From positions 4,822,220 to 4,886,219 of the forward strand of contig OX442435.1 in assembly GCA_949361645.1 (NCBI GenBank): a DNA stretch of 64,000 bases, given 5' to 3'. The translations under genes were made by a program, and so were the position numbers. The notes beneath the pieces were generated by a model. It made no database searches, was not told the DNA's origin, and was given only the letters and a program-made list of their open reading frames with translations. This document shows, one piece after another, positions 55,602 through 64,000 of this stretch; the stretch's first letter is position 1; each line of letters begins with the position of its first letter. The DNA comes from Spongilla lacustris. Its lineage: Eukaryota; Porifera; Demospongiae; Spongillida; Spongillidae.

Positions 55602-58600
55602 ATGAGCACCGACAACGGAAAGAGAGCTCCTTGTTGCCGCTGCAATGGGTTGAATACGCATTGTCGATCATGTGCATGCGTGAAGGCAAAGCAACCCTGT
55701 GTGAACCGCCATGCAGGGAAGCAGGGAGGTTGCTTGAATGGCCCCGACGGCAATATGGCATCAAGCCCAGAGTTCATAGATATTGCTGTTCAGCCGGTAG
55801 CAGAGATATGCCTGATTTGCCCGTTCTCGGTTCCCAGCAGCTGTCTTCATTCCAGCACAATCAATTGCCCGTACATGTTATGATCTCATCCCCTACTACA
55901 ACAGTGACGTTAATTAATGTTACGTTTTAAATTGGAAGTAATTATATCGTACATGTAATATCGTAAACGCGTATCCGGATATCGCAATAAAAAGGTATTG
56001 GAAAAATGGCGAATTGTCGATGCGGACGACGAATACCTAAGTATCTCCGAATGGATATTCACAAACCGGTTATTTCGAATAGAACAAATCCAATAATAGA
56101 TTTTTCCGAGTAATGCTAAATTACTATTCGAACGGATAGGTTTTTGCGAATATCCGAATAACCCGAATAACCTGATAAACGGTTACACACCCTACTGCTG
56201 ATTACTTCACAGCCATCCACTTCAAATACGTATTTGTTGTCTGGAGAACCCGACTCACAACAAAATCCAGTACCGTTGTGGGAGGGCGGATTGTCCCCCC
56301 CGTGCAGAATGTCCCCCCCGGACATTCTGCACTAGGGCACAATGTCCCCCCGGACATTCTGCACTAGGGCAAACTGTCCCCCACTAGGGTAAAATGTCCC
56401 CCCCCCCCTCGGACAATCCACACTAGGGCGCAATGTCCTACCAATAGGATAACAAAGGCAGTTATAAACGTCCAACAGGCTGGTTTTTAACAAAGACCCG
56501 TCCTTATATAGCGTAAAAACCATCCTGCCCGGATTGTGCGTCCAGGATGGGAATACCCGAATGTTGAAGCAATTCATACGTCAACATTCGACAAAAACCC
56601 TCCAAGTAAGGTTTTTACACTATTCACACCCTGGACGCAGGATGCATAGTTTTTACGCTGTTTAGGATGGGTTTAGTCTGGGTACCAGCCACTGATCGGT
56701 TGTACTATCACACAACAGATGAACTGACGATGCGATAGCCTTTCCTAAGATATGTCAGGCGCGCAGTGCACGCAGTGTGAAGCTGTGTTTATGTGACATT
56801 ACATTTCAGGCTATATGATCCTAAATCTCTCATACTTATCTGATGAGATTTCAGCCATGAAGTATATCAATCATGCACCACTGCTTAAGGAATTTTAATA
56901 ATGAATGTGTTCGTGTATATATGTGTGTGTGCATTGACGACACGGAAAGGATAAGAGCTGTGTATTCATTAAAGAATTTAATGCTAAAATTCTAAGCAGT
57001 ATTGGTTTCAATGAGCATTTCAAGCGGCTGAACGACATGCAGCTTTGACGACGGATAGAAGCTACTGAGTAATGGCGTCAACGCGATCCCGGCCCTTATA
57101 CTGCCGTAAAAGTTTCCCAGCCTTGTCATAGATGAAATAAAATGTTATGAGGGGGGACATTTTACCCTGGAGGGGGACAGTTTGCCCTAGTGTAGATTGT
57201 CCGGGGGGGCATTGTACACTAGTGCAGAATGTCCGGGGGGACATTGTACACTAGTGCAAAATGTCCGGGGGGACAAATTTTGGGGGGGACGTTGTGCACT
57301 ACGACACCGTCATCTCAATCTTCGCCTTCCCCATCGCTTAGGACTTCAGAAGCAGTCAGGCCATCAGCCACATGTACACTGGATGCAGCGACACACTCTG
57401 GACATACTAATAAGAAACCATGCGCTGTGCATGGCTGCCCTGAACTTGTTGCTCCTACTATGTGGAAACATCACATGACCTTACATGCCCAGGGTTTGTT
57501 CCCTGGCGAGGTTCCAGTCTCGGGGCTTAAGGAGCATAACCTGTATCTCTGTTCTGTGGTGGCTGAATCACACAGATCTTCTTATCAACGAAAGTGCAAC
57601 CATACCGTGCATGCTACTGCAGAGCCACTCGTCGATATGCCTCCTATTCCAGGCTCTAACTACACATCTCTGACATCTGTGTTGCCCACCTTTGAGGATG
57701 TCTGTCAGTTACCCTGCTACACTTTACGTCATGTGCCAGCCAAAGCCAGGTCGACGTTTGCTCGCATTCTTTCAGCAGCTTTACGAAATGCTTTGCATGA
57801 GTACACGGAGGAGTCCTGGTTAAAGCTCTTCATGCTCCCTAAATGCATACTACATTCTCATCAATGCAGGGGACGTCATCATAAGCTCACTCCCATTGAG
57901 TATCTATGCGATCTATGGTCTAAAGGTCGATATGGACTTCTTTGGCAGCGTGCAGGTGGCCAGTCTACCTCCAATACTCGATACACTCAGGGCAATGACA
58001 ATGACAAAAAGGTCCATACCTCCATTGCACTAGCAAGAGAAGGACTATTTGGGAAAGCGTGCCAAGTACTAACTTCTTCAGGTTTAGCACCCAATACCAA
58101 CGATACCTGGGAGCTCCTGCAATCCAAACACCCCAAAGGGCCTCTACCAGTCCCTCCCTCAGGTGTCACTACTCCTTTGTTGACTATTGTCCCTAATGAT
58201 TTCAATATCATGGCTATTCTGCGGTCATTTCCAAAAACAGCATCATGCGGTCCATCTGGTCTTTGCATCCAACATCTGTTAGACGCAGCAGAAGTTCCTT
58301 TACAGTTTCCCATGTGTTCTTCTCTTAAAGATCTTGTCAACTTGTTGGCTTCTGGGAATGTTCCTGTCCTTGTCTCCAAATATTTAGCTGGAGGCAGCCT
58401 CACTGCTCTGATGAAGGACAAAGCTGATCTTTCCCTGGACATTCGTCCAATTGCTGTTGGGGTAGCTTTGCGTCGTTTGTTGAGGAAATGTCTTTGCGCA
58501 GTGGAAAGGTCTATGGCAAGTGATTTTTTTGCCCCTCATCAATTTGGAGTGGCCAGTCCATCTGCAGCAGAGAAAGTAATTCATGGTCTCAGGTCTTGCA

Positions 58601-60306
58601 TTTAAAAGCACTGTGGACAGACGAGGACTTTACAGTGCTAAAGATAAATATGCATAATGCATTTAATGCTCCCGTGGGCATCATGGTGCTATGGCCAGCA
58701 TCCTTTTATGAGGCATCATTTAGGTACCATGAGCTCTGAGGTTGGTGTCCAGCAAGGTGACCCACTAAGCCCCTTGTTCTTCTGTTTGGTACTGCAGGTT
58801 CTTGTATCTAGCATTGCTTCGGATGAAAGCTGTTCAAGTCTGCTCTTTAAATCATGGTACCAGGATGATGGTGTTATTACTGGTCCAAGACTCGCTGTTT
58901 CCAGAGCACTTTCAATTATCCAGGAACGAGGGACCGCATTAGGTCCTTTTATTCTTTGAACTGTTCAGCTTGAGTGATCTCAGTATGTCCCCATCTAGGA
59001 TGAAAAAGTCCAATGTACCCCACTTTGAAATCCTTGGCTCTCCTATTGGTGATGCTATATTCTGTGCCAAGTATGTGTCCCAGAAATGCGCAATAGCTTC
59101 CAAGTTGCTCACACAGTTAGAGGAGGTTGGCTCTGTGGACCCCCAAGTTGCTTTACTCCTCTTGCGCCAATGCGGGTTTTTTTTGCAAACTTGTACATCT
59201 GGCAAGATCCACACCTCTTTCCCTTGTGGCTGAAGGATTTAAATACTTTGATAATGATGTTCGCCATTGCTTTGCCTTGTGTACAGGTGTAGACACCACC
59301 AATAGTTCTTGGGAACAGGCACAGCTCATTTTAAGTAGAGGTGGTATTGGGCTCTGCAGCCTTTCAGACCACTCAGCAGCTTGTTACATAGCTTCACTTA
59401 GCATGTCCACACTGGATTTGATATCTAATCAACATCTTGTCCATTCTATTGGAGAATATAATAGCGGTATTCCAACATCTGAGGCCATTACAACAGAAGC
59501 AGTCTTTCACATTCCATGCTGTCAAAAAGACCTTTCCGGCAAACTTGAAGATAGCCAATTTAATAAGCTAATTGCTAGTTCGTCTATGCCAGACAGAGCA
59601 CGTCTGCTATCTGTATCTTCCCCCCATGCTGCAGCCTAGCTTTCTGTTATCCCTTCTCCAGGGCATAACTTACGCCTTGACCCTCTGGAGTTTCAAACAG
59701 CCATACAGTGGTGGCTAGGCATGAGTGTCTCTCAACGTGCCTGTTGTCCCTACTGCCCTGCTCATTCATTGGACTCCCTGGGTCACCATGCTTTGACTTG
59801 CAAGCACGGAGGTGATGTGGTCACTCGCCATAACAGGCTGCGGGATATTTTTGTCATGTCGAAGAGCCTGTGTTGGGGTTCAGGTAGAGATGGGGAGTGG
59901 TTATGGACTCCATGAGCACAACAAACGACCAGCGGATGTTCTTACTGCAAATTGGATGTTGGGCAAGCCGGCTGCATTCGACTTCACTGTCACATCACCG
60001 CTAGTTTCTAAAAGTTTACCTGAAGCGAGTGTGACAGCAGGGTCTGCAGCCTTTGCTGCCGAGGAGCGCAAGCATAGGTCCAATGACACCAAATGTGCTA
60101 AACTGGGTTGGGTGTCCATCCCACTTGCAGTGGAGACATATGGTTGCTGGGGTACAGAGGCTAAGTGGGCATTATCTCAGCTTGCTTTCAGATTGGCCAC
60201 AAGACAGAACTGCCCAAAGTCCATAGCCATCGCAACTTTATATGGGGAGGCTGAACCTAGGGCAAATGTCAGGGCAATCCTTAACAGAGGATTCCAAGAC
60301 TATTAA
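55602..60306 (+). pseudogene. Non-LTR retrotransposon ORF with restriction-like endonuclease, broken
   Basis: The start at ATG 55602 encodes a Cys-rich N-terminus (PCCRCNGLNTHCRSCACVKA). After the MITE at 56277-57306 the frame continues with an S/P-rich linker, a C2H2 finger (CAVHGCPELVAPTMWKHHMT, 57421), and reverse transcriptase from about 58200: GPSGLCIQHLLDAA, then QQGDPLSPLFFCLVLQ, with the catalytic YQDDG at 58858. A CCHC-like knuckle (CCPYCPAHSLDSLGHHALTC, 59745) and a PD-(D/E)xK-like tail follow (RPADVLTANW ... AAFDFTVTSP; Asp codons at 59935 and 59980), ending at TAA 60304. RT then knuckle then endonuclease is the R2/NeSL/CRE order. Frame changes occur near 58603, 58650, 58957, 59170 and 59860, and a lone stop at 59637. 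It cannot be active. Confidence 0.82.
56277..57306. mobile_element. Ginger-like MITE, 1,030 bp, 4-bp TSD
   Basis: Ends TGTGGGAGG and ...CTACGACA, bordered by CCGT (56273-56276 and 57307-57310). Both subterminal regions carry repeated AATGTCC(C)n GGACATT palindromes spaced by 'ctagtgca' / 'tgcactag' blocks (56290-56440 and 57150-57300). No coding capacity; the middle includes a possible smaller inverted pair ('gcgtaaaaac' near 56510 and 'tttttacgct' near 56650). It interrupts the non-LTR frame. Confidence 0.85.
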
Positions 60307-60432
60307 CTATAAACATAATTGATAGATTTTTTTTTTTTAATAATGTTGTGTATGTTCATTTATCCATTTTAATTTTATGTTTACTTGATATAACCACCAG
60401 AAATATTAATTGTAGAAGCTGTTAGCTTTCAT

Positions 60433-61702
60433 TAGGGGTGTACTATAATGCGATGATTTTGGAATTATGCATCACCCACTTAACCATGTGTGCATGGGGC
60501 ATTTTGGCTGTAGAACGTATATACCTATCTTTGAATTTACCCCCTCCTATTTGCAAAATTCAATTCATTTCGATTCCGCAATCTTATCCTGCTGCCGATG
60601 CACCTATAAACGTATCCCAGTGCTAGCGGTGGAACAAAACAATTGCGCCGTGCTGTTTTATACCGGCCGCTATTATCTAGCTCTGAATACGGCATTTTTT
60701 TTGCCTATATATGAATGCCAGCATCAAGAACAGAGGCTATATTGTTCAATTCCGTCAGACCGTCACTACTGCCGAAACCGTCCGGTCCTGCGCCGGCATC
60801 AATATTAAACAATCGAAACCTCTACTGGCCGTAGCTGTGCAGCTACAGGAACATGTATCGAGTAACCAGTTCCATTCACAGGGCATAAGCATGTCGCAAG
60901 AGGTTGCTGGGGGCGTGGTCTAAGAAGGAGCAGGAGCTTGCTTGGAGAGATCGCGATGATGAAAACGTCAACTGCGAAGATCCTTTCCTCCGTGTGCACA
61001 TTTTCAGCCCCCTCAGATTGGCATATTGCCATACACACACGCCCGACTGCATGAAGAATGTATAATTCCAAAATCATCGCTTTATAGTACACCCCTATTT
61101 GTCGAATGCTGGAAATGTGCACGCGGAGGAAAAGGATCGTCGCAGTTTATGTTTTCATCATTAAATACGATCTCTTCAAGCAGCCTCCTGCTCCTTCTTA
61201 GACCACTCCCCCCAGCAACCTCTTGCGACATGTTTATGCCCTGTGAATGGAACTGGTTACTCGATACATGTTCCTATAGTTGCACAGCTACGGCCAGTAG
61301 AGGTTTCGATTGTTTTATATTGATGCCGGCACAGGACCGGACAGTTTCGGCAGTAGTGACGGAATTGAACAATATAGCCTCTGTTCTTGATGCTGGCATT
61401 CGTATATAGGCAAAGAAATGCCGTATTCAGAGCTAGATAATAGCGGCCTGTATTAAACAGCACGGCTCAATTGTTTTGTTCCACCGCTAGCGCTGGGATA
61501 CGTTTATACATGTAGGTGCATCGGCGGCAGGAGCCGGATAAGATTGCGGAATCGGAATTAATTGAATTTTGCAAATAGGAGGGGGTAAATTCAAAGATAG
61601 GTATATACGATCTACAGCCAAAATACATCATTTGGACCCATGCACACATGGTTAAGTGGGTGACGCATAATTCCAAAATCATAGCATTATAGTACACCCC
61701 TA
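60433..61702. mobile_element. Palindromic MITE, TAGGGGTGTA termini
   Basis: The inverted ends TAGGGGTGTACTATAATGC match over ~40 bp, and the arms continue inverted for ~550 bp ('gcgctagcggtggaacaaaa', 'aattgaacaatatagcctct'). CTTTCAT borders both ends (60426-60432 and 61703-61709). An extra copy of the right terminus lies inside at about 61064-61102, so this may be a compound of two copies. It lies just 3' of the non-LTR stop. Confidence 0.78.
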
Positions 61703-61814
61703 CTTTCATAGCAAACCCTATCAATCACTCCCGCTAGCCATATAATAATATTCTCTGTTTACACGCGCCTGCACCTTGGGATATCAAGCAATTAGCATGT
61801 AAAAACTTTGTTAC

Positions 61815-61935
61815 CACCCCCCAAAACATGCACTGCACCCCGTCCTTCACAACTGCACCCCTCCATCACCACTGCACTCCTCCATCACCACTGCACCCCT
61901 CCATCACCACTGCACCCCTCCATCACCACTGCACT
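61815..61935. repeat. 18-bp minisatellite, short
   Basis: About five units of CACCCCTCCATCACCACTG, similar in length and composition to the 8.25-9.79 kb array. Confidence 0.85.
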
Positions 61936-61989
61936 ATTGCAACACGTAGATGGAGATATGAGACTTACTTGCATTCAGTGTAAGTCCAG

Positions 61990-62955
61990 CTGAATGTAGA
62001 CGTTGGAGACCTTGATCTAATCTTTTGTTGTGTACCACTTGTGTTTTACTGAAGACCGGGATGTCATCATTTAAACACACCACTACATCCATATCACCAA
62101 GAATCATAGACATTCACTTCTGGAACAATTCAGGGGCAGATGCTATGCCATATGGCAAGTGATTAAAGCAGAAATGCCCAAATGGAATTATAAATGTTGT
62201 CAACAAGGCTGAATCATGAGCCAACGGGATCTGCCAAAACCCTGAATTGGCATCTGAACAATTGTGCTCCAGTGGGTTGCATTAAGATTTGGTCAACAAC
62301 TGGCAGAGAGTGATTCTCTCTATACACATTGTCATTTAGCTTGGTGAGATCAACACAAAATCTGACATCCCCATTTGTATCATCCCTGCACACCAATTGG
62401 TTGGTTCTTCTACACTTGATATTACCCCCAAGTTCTTCCATCCATTTCAACTCTGCTTTGACTTTAGGTAGTAAAGATATGGCTACCCTTCGTGGTGTTG
62501 TGATAGCAAATGGTGTGGCTCCCTATTTCATCTGTATCTTGTATTCTGGTCCCAGTAATCCTAATCCTTTGAACAACTTGGGATATTTCTGTTGCACTGC
62601 TATGTGCCCACAAAGTTAACTCGCCATAAGAGGCCTAGAGATTTGATAGCTAGTCTTCCAAGTCGTGGTATTTGCAGTTTGGGAAGGATATATATCTCTT
62701 GCTTGACTTTTTTTCTTCCATGCTTTAGGGTTCCTAAGAAATAGACTCTCACCAACAATTTCTAATTTCCTGGCCCATACAGAATCATTTCTGGATGGCA
62801 AAGTGCCATGCTCTTAATTTTTGTACACGCTTAGAGGAATTACTGTTATGTCAGCACCGGTGTCAAGCTTGAAATGTGTTAGTGCATGGGAGGTGAGGTA
62901 ACTGCATTTACTTCTTGATCTTGGTCTGCTCTGCCTGGTTTGCTGCTGCATAACA
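61990..62955 (-). pseudogene. Ty3/gypsy pol fragment (protease and RT)
   Basis: Read on the minus strand: protease motif FKLDTGADITVIP (about 62840-62880), then LFKGLGLLGPEYKIQ (about 62535-62580) and FAITTPRRVAISLL, then RT with RTNQLVCRDDTNGDVRFCVD and LTKLNDNVYRENHSLPVVDQ (about 62270-62400). HFCFNHLPYGIASAPE (about 62120-62170) and the catalytic region read as LNDDI in place of VDDI (about 62060-62075) follow. Frame changes and stops occur, for example after YKIQMK and near 62230. It starts abruptly at a junction with the neighbouring non-LTR element; gag is absent. Order and motifs are clearly gypsy. Confidence 0.82.
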
Positions 62956-64000
62956 TCAGAGTCTGTGATGGATAGATGGGAAGGGGCAAATGTGCCTACA
63001 CAGGTTGCATCCCAAACAAACAATCTGCCATTCCACCATGGTACCATGGTGATTTCATTGAGATGCTCACCATCTGCTCCATCAAGACCATTGGGCTCTA
63101 TTCAAGAAGGAACATTGGCAGAAGATGAAGCCCTGTGCAGAATGTCATTCAGCATGGCATGGCTGAAGTGGCAACCAGCACTAAAACGACAACTGAGCCC
63201 ATGCATGCCCAAGTGAGCCCACATTTGATCCACAGTGGTGGCAAAGGTGAGGGATGCAAAGTGGGGCCCCCAGACGATAGCCAATGGCTATGTGGATAGT
63301 GTTGCCATCCATGTAAAGGCCCAGGGATGTAACTGGTAAGGTGTGCAACCAGGCACCAGATTCCTTTTTAGAGGCAGACAAAAGCCTTGCCTTGGAGGAA
63401 AGATCAGGGGCAGTGACCAGGAGTTCAGCTGCAATGGAAGAAAGCCTCACTAGATCTCTTGATTTCTGTCAGTATGAACTTGGGCTAGAGAATGTGGGTC
63501 ATTATGACCTTTGGACCATTGAGTGATGGCAGAATCCCCAAATGGAGAGTGGTGATTCCTGGAAACAAGGTGGTAGAATGGAAAAGGTGAGTTCTTTACT
63601 ACCCGCAAATGAGGCTAAGTACATTGATGGAGCAAGGTGAACTGCACTCATTATCCCAAGGCCTCCAGACTATACAGGGAGTGATACTTGCAACCATGCA
63701 CGATCATCTAGAAGGGTGTTTGCTATTGTATGTAATACGATCCGCAGTTCATTGTCATAAAGTTGGAGACTGGATGACAGAAAACAGGGTGATGTCCTTA
63801 ACATGTGCATTAATTTTGGAATCACAAATGCATTGCAGAGCAGTAAGAGGCTGTCATGAGTGCAAAGGTATTTCAATCTCTCCCCCATGATCTTCAAGAG
63901 GTCTGTCTTGTCTTGGGTGGACAAAGAAGTGGACTCCACATCTCCAAGAGGAGAATCCAAGAGTGTTGCATTCTGCGGTTCAACCACAAGGGCATTGGGC
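62956..64000 (-). pseudogene. Second non-LTR retrotransposon fragment, runs off the window
   Basis: On the minus strand from the right edge inward: NATLLDSPLGDVES...LKIMGERLKYLCTHDSLLLL (RT thumb region, 63670-63980), then DLSSKARLLSASKKESGAWL and LGAPLCIPHLCHHCGSNV (CCHC-like knuckle, about 63200-63420). GRLFVWDATCVGTFAPSHL (about 62970-63025) corresponds to the endonuclease-like tail. It belongs to the same broad class as the 55.6-60.3 kb element but is a different lineage. There is a frame change near 63200-63280 and stops elsewhere. The 3' part is cut off at about 62955 where gypsy sequence begins. The RT catalytic core lies beyond the window. Confidence 0.7.

Overview
The window reads as eukaryotic, metazoan DNA, most likely from a marine invertebrate. 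A demosponge is my best guess, held weakly. The support is short GT-AG introns (50-75 bp) in a phase-consistent receptor gene, a cytoplasmic tail with animal-style phosphotyrosine motifs (YxxM, YxN), and a mix of BEL/Pao, gypsy, hAT, pogo-like, Ginger-like and site-specific-type non-LTR elements. Long poly(dC)/poly(dG) runs and the word tacatgta are also very frequent. Nothing looks prokaryotic: there are no operons, RBS-led genes or CRISPR arrays. I could not run any search; family names come from motifs I recognise.

Layout. (1) About 49-19521, + strand: one split gene for a single-pass Ig-like receptor. It has two Ig-like exons, a series of tiny phase 1-1 Ser/Thr-rich stalk exons, a transmembrane exon, a basic juxtamembrane exon and a 201-residue tyrosine-motif tail. 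A 14.4 kb intron (4371-18818) is filled with a non-autonomous hAT, an 18-bp C-rich minisatellite, a ~155-bp poly-C satellite, homopurine blocks and a higher-order repeat. (2) 19.5-25 kb: intergenic, with a fossil gypsy integrase and a 24-bp minisatellite. (3) 25005-30948: a near-intact, apparently young BEL/Pao retrotransposon (identical-looking LTRs, 5-bp TSD, tRNA-Tyr-type primer site) with one frameshift in RT. (4) 32048-40010: a Ginger-like DNA transposon with a 4-bp TSD and palindromic subterminal repeats, holding an integrase fossil, a helicase fossil and a nested 5.2-kb pogo-like foldback element. (5) 40.2-41.3 kb: a decayed bulb-lectin plus GH18 gene. (6) 41.9-49.4 kb: MITEs, a second pogo-like foldback and a decayed unnamed gene. 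(7) 49.65-53.1 kb: a palindromic MITE split by a ~3.0-kb hAT whose transposase has one late frameshift. (8) 53.4-55.4 kb: a third short hAT and a large nested palindrome. (9) 55.6-60.3 kb: a broken non-LTR retrotransposon with zinc fingers, RT and a restriction-like endonuclease tail, split by a 1.03-kb Ginger-like MITE. (10) 60.4-64 kb: a palindromic MITE, a minus-strand gypsy fragment, and a second non-LTR element running off the right edge.

The receptor gene is the only host gene I can defend. Most of the rest is a layered record of transposition. Exact target-site duplications let several insertions be ordered: the hAT entered a pre-existing palindrome, a Ginger-like MITE entered a non-LTR ORF, and a foldback entered a Ginger-like element.
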